Positions 6,336 to 15,343 are shown, numbered from the stretch's first letter. The stretch: DNA of 28,018 bases from Flavobacteriales bacterium (GCA_027032855.1 JALVLX010000153.1:1-28018), one strand, 5' to 3'. Notes: a model not told the origin generated them from the letters alone. Program-made: numbers and translations.

Positions 6336-9041
6336 ATGAAAAAACTACTCTTATCCATTGTATTTATTGCTATGACCTTTGTTGCGAAGGCACAAATAGA
6401 CGATTACCGGTATTTAATGAATGAAGCGGATAAAGACTTCAAAGCCCAACGGTATATCAATGCTTTTGCCGGCTACGACCTGGCAAAAGACGCTTTAAAC
6501 AGCAACAATCCAAAGCATTTGCCTTTTATCAAAGAGGCAAAAAAGAAAAAAGAGATATGCAAAAAAAAGATAGAGCAACAGCAAAAGGCATTGAAAGTCG
6601 CTTTGCAAAAAGCAAAAACTGCCCTTAACCGTGCCGATTCTCTAAACCGGATAAACCAAAAAATAATCAATGCCTTTTATTTTTATGACGATAAATTTGC
6701 ATTGGCTTATAATAATGGCAAGTATGGTTTTATTGACAAACAGGGAAACGTAAAAATAAACTATAAATACGATGAAGCAATACCGTTTGATAAAAGAACC
6801 GGTTTAGCCAAAGTAAAACAAAATGACACTTATTATTTAATCGACACTACCGGCACCGAATACAAACTGGCTACTGATATAGCACAACTGGATAGTAGCA
6901 TTGAAGCACTTGATTTGAGCAATAAAAAACTTAAAGCTATCCCAAAAGAAGTTTTTAATAATACCCATTTAAAAATACTATTACTATCAAATAATAATAT
7001 TTCAACTCTTCCCGCTGAAATCGGTCAATTGCGTAACCTTATTTATTTAGATATACATTATAATAAACTAATCTCACTTCCATTAGAAATCGGTCAATTA
7101 CATAATCTTACTTTTTTAAATTTAGGATATAATAAACTTACCACCCTTCCTGCTGAGCTTGGTCAATTGACCAAGCTAACCGGATTATATTTAAGTGATA
7201 ATCAGCTCACCACACTACCCCCTGAAATCGGCCTCTTGTCGAAGCTAACCAGTTTAAATTTATGGAATAATAAGCTCACCACACTGCCCCCTGACATCGG
7301 CAAATTGACCAAGCTAACCGAATTATATTTAAACAGTAATCAGCTCACCACACTGCCCCCTGAAATCGTACAATTGTCCAAGCTAACCAAAATAGATCTA
7401 AGTATTAATCAGTTCACCTCACTGCCCTCTGAAATTGGTCACTTGACCAACCTGACCGAATTAGATTTAAGATCTAATAAGCTCACCATATTGCCCCCTG
7501 AAATCATACTTTTAACTAAGCTAACCGAATTAGATTTAAGTTTTAATCAGCTCGCCTCACTACCTCCTGAAATTGGTCAATTAACCGAGCTAACCAAATT
7601 AGAATTAGGCTATAATAAGCTCACTACACTGCCTCCTGAAATCGGCCACTTGACCAAGCTAACCAGTTTAAATTTATGGAATAATAAGCTCACCACACTG
7701 CCACTGGAAATCGGTCACTTGACCAAGCTAACCGAATTATATTTAAACTTAAATCAGCTCACCACATTGCCCCCTGAAATCGGTCACTTGACCAATCTTA
7801 TCTATTTAGATTTTTTATCAAATAAGCTCACCACACTGCCCTCTGAAATTGGAAAATTGACCAATCTTACCTATTTACGTTTACACAATAATAATTTCAC
7901 TACACTGCCCGCTGAAATCTGTAAATTGACCAAGCTAAACGAATTAGATTTAAGCTATAATCAGCTCGCCTCATTGCCCACTGAGATTGTACAATTGAGC
8001 AAGCTAACCAAATTATATTTAAAAGGTAATCAGCTCACCACATTGTCCCCCGAAATTGGTCAATTAACCAATCTAACCGGATTATATTTAAGCAGTAATC
8101 AGCTCACCTCGTTGCCCACTGAGATTGTACAATTGAGCAATCTAACCGATTTAATTTTAAGCTATAATAAGCTCGTCACACTACCCTCTGAAATCGGTCA
8201 CTTGACCAATCTAACTGGATTGTATTTAAGAAATAATCAGCTCGCCACACTGCCACGAGACATCGTAAAATTGACTAATCTAACCGAATTAGATTTAAGA
8301 TATAATCAGCTGACTTCACTTCCCCCTGAAATTGGCAAGCTTCATAAGTTGAGGATGCTATATTTTGATGGTAATAATATATCCGCCATTCCGGATGAAA
8401 TTTTAAATATGAATATTTTTTCTGCTAAAGATTTATCATATTTTGCAGGACAGTTTTTCGATAAAAAGAATTATAAAGAAGCTTTAAAATGTTATCTTAA
8501 AGCAGTTGAAAAAGACAGTACTGATACATATTCATATGCTAATGCCGGACTTTGCTACCGGCTTCTCGGAGATTACAACAATGCCATTAAATATTTTAAC
8601 AAAAGACTTTCATTTGATAAAGATAATACTTGGGCTTTGTCGCAGTTGATGCATACGTATTCCGATATGAAACAATACAATAAAGCTTATGAATATGCCA
8701 AACGATTGACAACATTAGAATCCGGTAATTATAATTACCATTACAATCTAAGCTTTTATGCATTATTCGCCAATAAACCTGAAGAAGCCATAACAGCAGC
8801 TCAAAAAACACTGGAACTAAAACCGGATGCCATAAGTGTGGAAACGAACCTTGCCCTTGGCTATCTGCTTTCCAATCAATGGGACAAAGCAGAAGCTATC
8901 TATAAAAAGTGGAAAGGCAAGCATTTTCCGGACGACGACAGATTGTGTGATGAGGTTTTTTTACAAGATATAAAAGACCTTGAAGCCGCAGGCATCAAGC
9001 ATAAAGACTTTGAGAAAGTAAAGAAAATGTTTGAAAAATAA
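6336..9041 (+). CDS. secreted TPR-like / WG-repeat / LRR / TPR protein (second paralogue)
   Basis: 901 residues, with the same architecture as the protein encoded just upstream: Sec signal 1-19, TPR-like/coiled-coil segment, one WG-type repeat (KYGFIDKQGNVKI), about 22 LRRs of 23 residues (about 189-686), and C-terminal TPRs. The first 123 coding bases are identical to those of the first paralogue (3625-3747 = 6336-6458), and the TPR end is also very close, while the LRR units differ in number, order and exposed residues. This is a tandem gene duplication in which the recognition part has diverged faster than the ends, or the ends are kept alike by gene conversion. The 65-base gap before it has no clear promoter, so it is probably in the same operon. 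Probable role: second sensor or partner with a different specificity (inference). Confidence 0.85.
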   Translation: MKKLLLSIVFIAMTFVAKAQIDDYRYLMNEADKDFKAQRYINAFAGYDLAKDALNSNNPKHLPFIKEAKKKKEICKKKIEQQQKALKVALQKAKTALNRADSLNRINQKIINAFYFYDDKFALAYNNGKYGFIDKQGNVKINYKYDEAIPFDKRTGLAKVKQNDTYYLIDTTGTEYKLATDIAQLDSSIEALDLSNKKLKAIPKEVFNNTHLKILLLSNNNISTLPAEIGQLRNLIYLDIHYNKLISLPLEIGQLHNLTFLNLGYNKLTTLPAELGQLTKLTGLYLSDNQLTTLPPEIGLLSKLTSLNLWNNKLTTLPPDIGKLTKLTELYLNSNQLTTLPPEIVQLSKLTKIDLSINQFTSLPSEIGHLTNLTELDLRSNKLTILPPEIILLTKLTELDLSFNQLASLPPEIGQLTELTKLELGYNKLTTLPPEIGHLTKLTSLNLWNNKLTTLPLEIGHLTKLTELYLNLNQLTTLPPEIGHLTNLIYLDFLSNKLTTLPSEIGKLTNLTYLRLHNNNFTTLPAEICKLTKLNELDLSYNQLASLPTEIVQLSKLTKLYLKGNQLTTLSPEIGQLTNLTGLYLSSNQLTSLPTEIVQLSNLTDLILSYNKLVTLPSEIGHLTNLTGLYLRNNQLATLPRDIVKLTNLTELDLRYNQLTSLPPEIGKLHKLRMLYFDGNNISAIPDEILNMNIFSAKDLSYFAGQFFDKKNYKEALKCYLKAVEKDSTDTYSYANAGLCYRLLGDYNNAIKYFNKRLSFDKDNTWALSQLMHTYSDMKQYNKAYEYAKRLTTLESGNYNYHYNLSFYALFANKPEEAITAAQKTLELKPDAISVETNLALGYLLSNQWDKAEAIYKKWKGKHFPDDDRLCDEVFLQDIKDLEAAGIKHKDFEKVKKMFEK
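6900..8393 (+). repeat. 69-bp LRR-coding repeat array (second paralogue)
   Basis: About 22 in-frame units of 69 bases, one LRR each. The period is regular, without the insertion seen in the first array. A two-repeat block (SLNLWNNKLTTLP followed by ELYLNxNQLTTLP) occurs near 7242 and again near 7656, 414 bases apart (six units), which indicates internal block duplication that is older than the one in the first array. Confidence 0.8.
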
Positions 9042-9086
9042 TATCGGTATTTTTAAAAAACATATTTGAAACCGGAAACATCTTTT

Positions 9087-10367
9087 ATGAATCTACTTAA
9101 AAACAAAAAAACGTCAAGCATCCTGTTGTTAACAGGGATTGCCAAATCCAAAAAAAAACCGGATACTTCCGGATTTAAAAGGTTTATATCACACATTGAG
9201 AATAAACATAAGAAATTTACGGATTTGGAGGTATTGAAGCATCTTTTTCTGCCTGCCCATATTGATAATCTGGCAGCTGAAGAAAAAGAGCGAAAAAAAA
9301 CAAACAGTCCTCGTTGCTATACTAAAACAATCAATAAGGATTATATTTTTCATTTTGACAATGAAGCTTATAAAATACCGGTCAAACATTTGGACATTTT
9401 TTTCTTCCCGGATGAGGTAATGATCTATTCCATAAAAACCGAATTACACAATTTGCCGGTGTCATTAATCCCTGTATTTAATCATAAGATTAGAAGATTT
9501 GAATTTGAAAAAGATAGTGTGTTTGAAGAGATATTCCATATTCTCAACCGTTTATCGGAAGATGAACGGGACAAAATGGAAGAATATACTGATTTTTTGC
9601 ACCTTGTTACCAATGGTAATAAGCTAAAATCCTATCTTCTTTTGCTGGAAGATTTTAGTTATCCAAAAGATTATTCAAGGGATAATTTGATGTTTGAGCT
9701 TGCCACTTGTTCTCCTATTGGCAGTAGTACGGGAGCTACTGCCGATAAAAAATTGCAGCCGGCAACATCATATTATGAGTATATATTAGAGCAAGGCAAA
9801 ATTTCCGTATTTGAAGAATGGTGCGCTTTGTCCACTAATGATTCTTTTGTTTATGTACAAAATAATAACAGTGGTACGGGGCTTAATATCTTTCAGTGGG
9901 AACATCTGTATTACAGGTTTATTTACCTCAATGCAGTATATATATACAATTACCTTTTTGAGATTAATAAAGCCTATCGTAAAGAAAAATACGATAAGAA
10001 TTTATTGCACAAATTTTTGGATTTTGATAAAAAATATATCCTTGAAAAAATATCATATAATTTTTTACCAAATCTGGTACATAAGAAAATTAAAGCCGCA
10101 ATGGGAATAGACAATGAATTGGAGCAACTGCATACCTCTATAGACAAAGAGAGTATTAAACGTGATAGAATTTCAACTAATAAGTTGAACGCCGTGCTGC
10201 TTATTATTACATTGTTGTCTATGATATCCGTTTTTAAAGAATGGGGTGATTGGCTTGTAGAAGTGAATTTGGTACAGCTCGATACATTTTCTTATTATCT
10301 TTTCTCTTTGTTACCGGTTGGTATTGCCATATTGCTAATGTTGTTTTTTTGGCGCAGGTCGAAATAG
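9087..10367 (+). CDS. CorA-like two-helix membrane protein of the conflict module
   Basis: 426 residues from the ATG at 9087. An upstream in-frame TTG at 9066 would add seven residues, but the ATG is the more ordinary choice. Residues 1-350 are soluble, charged and largely helical towards the end (EHLYYRFIYLNAVYIYNYLFEINK). Two membrane helices then close the protein: about 368-387 (after ISTNK) and about 401-422, ending in FFWRRSK. A large N-terminal domain, a long helix and a C-terminal hairpin is the layout of CorA-type channels. The GMN motif that normally ends the first helix is absent, so ion selectivity of the Mg2+ type should not be assumed. CorA-like and other two-TM proteins occur as membrane effectors in prokaryotic conflict systems. 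Last gene of the module, 45 bases after the second LRR gene. A membrane-permeabilising effector is possible (inference). Confidence 0.5.
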   Translation: MNLLKNKKTSSILLLTGIAKSKKKPDTSGFKRFISHIENKHKKFTDLEVLKHLFLPAHIDNLAAEEKERKKTNSPRCYTKTINKDYIFHFDNEAYKIPVKHLDIFFFPDEVMIYSIKTELHNLPVSLIPVFNHKIRRFEFEKDSVFEEIFHILNRLSEDERDKMEEYTDFLHLVTNGNKLKSYLLLLEDFSYPKDYSRDNLMFELATCSPIGSSTGATADKKLQPATSYYEYILEQGKISVFEEWCALSTNDSFVYVQNNNSGTGLNIFQWEHLYYRFIYLNAVYIYNYLFEINKAYRKEKYDKNLLHKFLDFDKKYILEKISYNFLPNLVHKKIKAAMGIDNELEQLHTSIDKESIKRDRISTNKLNAVLLIITLLSMISVFKEWGDWLVEVNLVQLDTFSYYLFSLLPVGIAILLMLFFWRRSK

Positions 10368-10458
10368 TAATTTTTAGGAATAGAAAGGCACGAGCGTTCG
10401 GGTAAAGGTAATCCCGGATAAAATTTATGGTCTTTATATGAGGGAATTGTATCGTGGA

Positions 10459-10478
10459 TAAGTTCAATTAGTAAATGC
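10459..10478 (+). repeat. 20-bp direct repeat, right copy
   Basis: Exact second copy of the 20-mer at 482-501, same orientation, 92 bases after the CorA-like gene. The 225-base gap 10368-10592 holds no gene that I can support. It contains this repeat, a promoter-like element and a weak CGGG/CCCG pair at 10399-10416 with no T-tract. Confidence 0.75.
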
Positions 10479-10500
10479 AATAATAAAGTTTATTTTTTTG

Positions 10501-10508
10501 TATATTTG
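10501..10508 (+). promoter_or_regulatory. candidate Bacteroidota -7 element for the envelope operon
   Basis: TATATTTG fits TAnnTTTG and follows a seven-T run. It lies 85 bases before the ATG at 10593 and 23 bases after the right copy of the direct repeat. No good -33 TTG is at the expected spacing. It is the best candidate for the start of the seven-gene run 10593-26450. Confidence 0.4.
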
Positions 10509-10592
10509 TGCTACAATGAAAAGGTTGGGGTATTTTTAGTTGCCACTACTTAGATATTAAGTTTCTTTAAAAGTTGTGCAAATTATTTTCCT

Positions 10593-12938
10593 ATGAAAAA
10601 AATTCTTTCAATTTTCTTCTTTTTTGTAATAGGTAGTGGCGTGTTTGCACAACCATGTCAAAAGGAAAAGGAAGAAAAACCTATTTTTATAAGTACAAGT
10701 TTGGGGGAAACAGATCCTGAATTAAAGGCTGTTGATATTGACAATTTGTCAAATTTGTGGATTATTACAATGGATAAATCTACGTTAGAGGGAGAGTCCC
10801 AATTGTATTTAGACAATAGTATTCTTTTTATAATTAAGACACTTCAAGATTGCGTTTATCCAAGGATTAATTTTGATAAAGACAGATTTGTGTTTTACAA
10901 TACCGGAGTTGTGAAAGATACCGGTATGGTGAGAAGCTATACCGGTTTAAACGCTCTGAGAAGTATTGAGGCAAATTTTACTGATGCGTATATTCATTTT
11001 GTTTATCAACATGTTTATTCTCCAAAAAAAAGAAGAAGAATAAAGACAACAAATGTTAAGTTTAAAAAACATCGCGATAAAGGACTTAGTGATAAAATAA
11101 CTGAATATTTGGAAGCAAATGAACATAATTCTGAAAGAATTTACCCGTATAAGTATTCATTTGTGTCTTTAAATCATACTTTATCCTTAAGTAAAACCCT
11201 AAAATATTTTAAAAAGGAAAAAAAAGCAAGATTTAATTTGTTAAACTTTAATAAGATTTATGTTTTGAGCATAACTAATGAAGAAAACGCTTTATCTGAC
11301 GAAAATGATTATTGGTTGACGGATTATAAGACGATAAAAGAATATGCGCCCGAAAAATTAAAAGAAATAAATACTGTAATAAGCCGTTTGGTTGTAAGTC
11401 CGTTTAGTAAGACTGAGAAACCTTTTGCGCGTTTTGTGCCTGTTTTTAATAAGGCTAACAGTTATTGGAGAGTTTCACTGCTGAGGTATGAAACATTTCG
11501 GTCAATTCCGGATACAATTGGATTTTTTAATGACATCTTAAAGCTTGAAAAGAAAAACGGAGACATTTTTGTAAAATTGGCAAAAAAGCGCATTTGGGGG
11601 AATGCCATTGAACAGGTTTCAATCAAAACATTTGCACTAAATCGTTCTACTACGCCAAGTACAGATTTTATTTTTAAAGATAGCTTTCCGGTTAATATCT
11701 CAATTAACAAATTTTTTGAAAATAATATGAGGATATCCGGTTATGCACAGGTGATATATAATGATCCTGTACTGGGCAAAAAACGAAAAAAAATCTATTT
11801 TAAACAGACCATTAATTTTTATTCAAATATTTATGATATGATTTTGAAAATTTTATTGTTAGGATCGTTGCTTTTGTTTGTCGTCTATGTTTCTCAAAAA
11901 CAAATGATTGTTGTAACACCTGCGGGTTCTGTAGTGTTCAAGCGAGGTTTCTTTCTATTTTCAAAATTTACAAAACAAAATATTTTAATGCTGTTGTCTG
12001 ACGGACAAAAGATTACAAAGCTTCTAACTTGTGAATCGGTTTTGTCGTTTTTATTTGTGAAAAATAATCCAAATCTTGTTTTTGAAGCCAATGATTCCGA
12101 TTATGAAATGGTCATTATGTCTAAAAAAAGTTTTGAGGTAACAAGTGTGCTAATTAAAACCGAATTATATAAAAAGAAATCAGACAAAAAAAGTACTGCT
12201 GAGACTAAAGAAATGAAGGAGATAATCAACGCATTCAGGGAGGGTTACAATCTTCGTTTTGTCCAAAAAAATACGGAACGTTTCATCTCGATTGATAACA
12301 AATACAATATTGTTAAGAATTATATTGAAGAAATCAATCAGCCGGATGATGAAGCAAAGAACCGGGCAATGATTTCAAAATATTTTATTGAAAATAATAT
12401 ATTTAGAAAAGCTAACTACTTTTTTATGATCAATGAAGTTGGTAACAAAGTTTTTTATAACTTTGTAAGGTTTTGTACAAAAAATAAACCGGATGTAAAA
12501 ATATTAATAACATACCAGAGAGAATTGGGCGTACAAGACAACGAGAAAGCGTATCGTGAAATAAAACAATTGGCAAAGAAGTATCATTTGAATTTGCATA
12601 AAAAAATTATTTATGAGAATGATAGTGCATACAACAAACAACTGAGCCATATAACTACTTCGGTTTATCCTTTGTTTGTAGCTATTATGCCTGATAATGA
12701 AGTATTAAAAGAAAAAGATGTCATGATGATATACGATCCGTTGCTTGAAACGGACCAAGTCACATTTAAGATTCCGGAAATGCCGGATGACGGAAGACAT
12801 TATTATTTATATCAATATTCTGACGTTTATATCTATCGTTTGTCATACAATGAAAGAATACCGTATCAGGTTGATCAGCTATTGCCGTCGCACAGATATA
12901 CTTTAGATTTATCTAATGGAAAAATAAAATTAAAATAA
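10593..12938 (+). CDS. Sec-exported, single-pass membrane protein, possible degenerate vWA domain
   Basis: 781 residues. A signal peptide covers 1-19 (cleavage before Q20), one membrane helix about 416-434 (ILKILLLGSLLLFVVYVS), and a cytoplasmic part about 435-781. The outer part has a vWA-like progression: a hydrophobic strand into D61-K-S63 (LWIITMDKSTL), DRFVFYNTG (97-105), a helix with SLSKTLKYF, and a strand KIYVLSITNEE (221-231). The metal site would be incomplete (D-x-S kept, no clear downstream T/D). The cytoplasmic part has no motif that I recognise. First gene of the run, nine bases before the ASKHA ATPase gene. It could link an extracytoplasmic signal or scaffold to that ATPase (inference). 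Confidence 0.6.
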   Translation: MKKILSIFFFFVIGSGVFAQPCQKEKEEKPIFISTSLGETDPELKAVDIDNLSNLWIITMDKSTLEGESQLYLDNSILFIIKTLQDCVYPRINFDKDRFVFYNTGVVKDTGMVRSYTGLNALRSIEANFTDAYIHFVYQHVYSPKKRRRIKTTNVKFKKHRDKGLSDKITEYLEANEHNSERIYPYKYSFVSLNHTLSLSKTLKYFKKEKKARFNLLNFNKIYVLSITNEENALSDENDYWLTDYKTIKEYAPEKLKEINTVISRLVVSPFSKTEKPFARFVPVFNKANSYWRVSLLRYETFRSIPDTIGFFNDILKLEKKNGDIFVKLAKKRIWGNAIEQVSIKTFALNRSTTPSTDFIFKDSFPVNISINKFFENNMRISGYAQVIYNDPVLGKKRKKIYFKQTINFYSNIYDMILKILLLGSLLLFVVYVSQKQMIVVTPAGSVVFKRGFFLFSKFTKQNILMLLSDGQKITKLLTCESVLSFLFVKNNPNLVFEANDSDYEMVIMSKKSFEVTSVLIKTELYKKKSDKKSTAETKEMKEIINAFREGYNLRFVQKNTERFISIDNKYNIVKNYIEEINQPDDEAKNRAMISKYFIENNIFRKANYFFMINEVGNKVFYNFVRFCTKNKPDVKILITYQRELGVQDNEKAYREIKQLAKKYHLNLHKKIIYENDSAYNKQLSHITTSVYPLFVAIMPDNEVLKEKDVMMIYDPLLETDQVTFKIPEMPDDGRHYYLYQYSDVYIYRLSYNERIPYQVDQLLPSHRYTLDLSNGKIKLK

Positions 12939-12947
12939 TATACGAGT

Positions 12948-15341
12948 ATGGAGAAAGTATTTTTACCCTTAAAATTGGAAACAAGTCTTAAAATCATTAG
13001 TCTTTCCGAAGAAAATATAGAATGGTATGATCCGGCTATTATACGAGGTGAAAATTTATTTACCTTTGAAAAAAAAGCCAGAGGTTTATTTTCGGAAGAA
13101 AATAAATTAAAAGAATATGAACTTAGTTTTGAGATTGAGGAAGAGAATGTTATAACAGAGGGCAATTACTATGAAATTACCATTAGAATTAGAAAATCAA
13201 CCAATGGTAATTTTGTTATTGAAGAAGATGACGACAAGGACGATTCTGATCCCAACGCAAAAAAGAGATTTGTTCTACAAAAAAATGAGGGTAAAATTTA
13301 CTTAAAACTGAAGACTGAACCCACACACAATTCCGTTGTAAAAGTTATTTTCAAATATATGGAAGTTGATGATGAAGAAGAGGAGGAGGCTACTGATGGA
13401 AGAGTTTATACGGGTAAGTTGATGTTGGTTAAAGTGCCTTTTTCAGATGTGGTTAATATTAATATTGATTTAGGTTCGGAAGCCACTCAGATGAATTATC
13501 GTGACAGTAAAAACTCTCTGAATAGTATCAACATAATTAATAAATTTAACAAGCAATTAAAAATTGAAAAAACAAATCCGGACGATTACTTTTTCCAAAT
13601 GGATTTGTTTAATTCCTCTTTGTTTATAACCGGAAATTTATTAGTAAAAAAAGTAGGCGGTCATTTATATCCGGCTAAAAAGTTTGACGATAATGATGTT
13701 TTTTATCGAGTACTGAGTTTAAAATCAGATTTGAATAAGAAGGATGAAGATGTGTCATATAAAGACTGGAAAACTTCTAAGAACAATATTACTCGTTTGC
13801 CCAATCCTAAAATTTTGGCACAAGTGAACGTAGATCATATCATTAGTTCTGATATTGTTTTTTTAGACAGTTACGGTGATGAAACAGATTTGTCTTTAAA
13901 CTACCCGAGCTTTATCAAACATTTTTATAAATCATTGATTGAAATAGCCATCAATAAACATAGAAGAGAAAATGGTTTTGGAGAGTTTATTACAATTAAA
14001 AATTTCAGAGTTGTTTTGTTAATGCCCAATGTTTTTAATCAGAATTATATTACCGGTGTGGTAAAATATCTGAACAAAGCCATTAATGAAAAATTTGTTA
14101 AGGAACGTTTTGGTGACAATCCACAACCAAACAGCAAGCATCCAATGGTAGAAATTTTTGTTGTGTCAGAAAGTGATGCCGCATTTATGGGGGCTTTGCG
14201 TACCGGAAATACGGGGGTTGAATCTCACAAAATAAAGAAAGGGGATAAGATTTTAATCATTGATTCGGGTAAGGGAACAACGGATTTTTCAATTGTTGAG
14301 TATCTTGATAACAACCGGTGGAAAAACATAAAACGAGGCGGGATAATTGGTGCCGGGCAGTATATTACCAATGCTTATTTTAAAAGATTGGCAAAATTGG
14401 TAAAAGAGAGTGATAATAGAAATGATTATAATAATAAAGCTTATGATAATCTGATAAGCAGCTATACTCATCCGGAAAAGTGGCAAGCAGGATATGTTAT
14501 CAGTGAAATATTGGAAACTATTAAGCGAAAATCTACGGATTATGATACTTGCCAACTTGACGAAAAGTTTGTTGAACACCTGAAAGATAATGTTGTCGAT
14601 AATAATGCAACCTACGATATAAAGATTCCGAGTAGATGTATCAAGGATGATTTGGTAAAATTGGTTGTTGAAATTGTTGATAAAATTATTGGAAATAAAG
14701 CTGAAATTTCAGATATAGATAAAATATATCTGACCGGAAGAAATTTTATGTTTGAACCTTTTAAGAATTTGCTGAAAACAAGACTTAACCAAGTAGTTTT
14801 TTCAAAAACTACCGGCGGCTTCTTTTCTAAGAAAAAACGTGTTCCGTCAGAAATTGTTGTGGTAAAAGATGAAAACCTGAAAACTCTGGCAGTAAATATT
14901 CAATCGCCTACAGATTTTGAAACCAATGCTAATAGCGGACTGTTGGGACAAGAGTTTGATTTGTACAAGCCTATAAAACACAATAACAAGGAGTATTACT
15001 ACATTGGTATGCAGTACAATGATAAAAGTATTGTCAACAAAAATGATATCATGGATGCACTTGATATGCAGGAGACCATAAATATTTCGAAATTTACGGG
15101 TGATGCAATTTTAGCACCGGGTGTTTTGCCAAGTGCAAATGGATATTATGGTAAGTTGCTGGAAGAAATAGATAAAATAGTTGTAGAAGATTGTAGGTTT
15201 ATACTTTATGAAAAAAAAGAAGAAGATACTAAAGAACCCGAAACCCAAAAGCCGGTTGTTGAAAACCAAGGTGTTGTAAACAAAAATGATGATGCGAACA
15301 GCAATAACAAATCTGATAATCCTGATGAATATAAAATATAG
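12948..15341 (+). CDS. actin/Hsp70-fold (ASKHA) ATPase
   Basis: 797 residues, no signal or membrane helix, so cytoplasmic. The ASKHA nucleotide-binding motifs are readable in order: phosphate-1 NINIDLGSEATQ (D174, G176), phosphate-2 IIDSGKGTTDFS (D439, G441, G443, TTD 444-446), and an adenosine-type motif IYLTGR (L595-T-G597-R). This is the fold of actin, MreB, FtsA, DnaK and SrfB. The insert between phosphate-1 and phosphate-2 is long (about 260 residues), and the first 165 residues are a separate acidic, beta-looking domain. The C-terminal ~40 residues are low-complexity (many N, D, E, K) and probably disordered. By size and build it is nearer to SrfB-like ASKHA proteins than to MreB or DnaK, but I cannot assign it to a family. 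Two bases separate it from the next gene. Likely an ATP-driven cytoplasmic organiser for the membrane proteins encoded beside it (inference). Confidence 0.75.
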   Translation: MEKVFLPLKLETSLKIISLSEENIEWYDPAIIRGENLFTFEKKARGLFSEENKLKEYELSFEIEEENVITEGNYYEITIRIRKSTNGNFVIEEDDDKDDSDPNAKKRFVLQKNEGKIYLKLKTEPTHNSVVKVIFKYMEVDDEEEEEATDGRVYTGKLMLVKVPFSDVVNINIDLGSEATQMNYRDSKNSLNSINIINKFNKQLKIEKTNPDDYFFQMDLFNSSLFITGNLLVKKVGGHLYPAKKFDDNDVFYRVLSLKSDLNKKDEDVSYKDWKTSKNNITRLPNPKILAQVNVDHIISSDIVFLDSYGDETDLSLNYPSFIKHFYKSLIEIAINKHRRENGFGEFITIKNFRVVLLMPNVFNQNYITGVVKYLNKAINEKFVKERFGDNPQPNSKHPMVEIFVVSESDAAFMGALRTGNTGVESHKIKKGDKILIIDSGKGTTDFSIVEYLDNNRWKNIKRGGIIGAGQYITNAYFKRLAKLVKESDNRNDYNNKAYDNLISSYTHPEKWQAGYVISEILETIKRKSTDYDTCQLDEKFVEHLKDNVVDNNATYDIKIPSRCIKDDLVKLVVEIVDKIIGNKAEISDIDKIYLTGRNFMFEPFKNLLKTRLNQVVFSKTTGGFFSKKKRVPSEIVVVKDENLKTLAVNIQSPTDFETNANSGLLGQEFDLYKPIKHNNKEYYYIGMQYNDKSIVNKNDIMDALDMQETINISKFTGDAILAPGVLPSANGYYGKLLEEIDKIVVEDCRFILYEKKEEDTKEPETQKPVVENQGVVNKNDDANSNNKSDNPDEYKI

Positions 15342-15343
15342 TT

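Noticed and set aside
4189..8393. Regular 69-base repeats that could be mistaken for a CRISPR array or satellite DNA
   Set aside because: The period stays in frame, each unit codes a 23-residue LRR, and there are no unique spacers between fixed repeats.
9066..9086. TTG start seven codons upstream for the CorA-like protein
   Set aside because: An ATG at 9087 in the same frame is a more usual start and loses no recognisable domain. The same reasoning favours ATG at 23576 over TTG at 23549, and ATG at 24999 over TTG at 24978, where the ATG also gives a proper lipoprotein signal.
9811..10110. 99-codon open frame on the plus strand inside the CorA-like gene
   Set aside because: It lies wholly within the longer, better supported gene in another frame, and its translation has no coherent domain or start context.
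10399..10416. CGGG...CCCG inverted repeat after the CorA-like gene as a terminator
   Set aside because: Only a four-base stem with a ten-base loop and no T-tract behind it.
10234..10480. Two short reverse-strand open frames across the end of the CorA-like gene and the following gap
   Set aside because: Overlapping frames with low-complexity translations, no start signals, and part of each antisense to a real gene.
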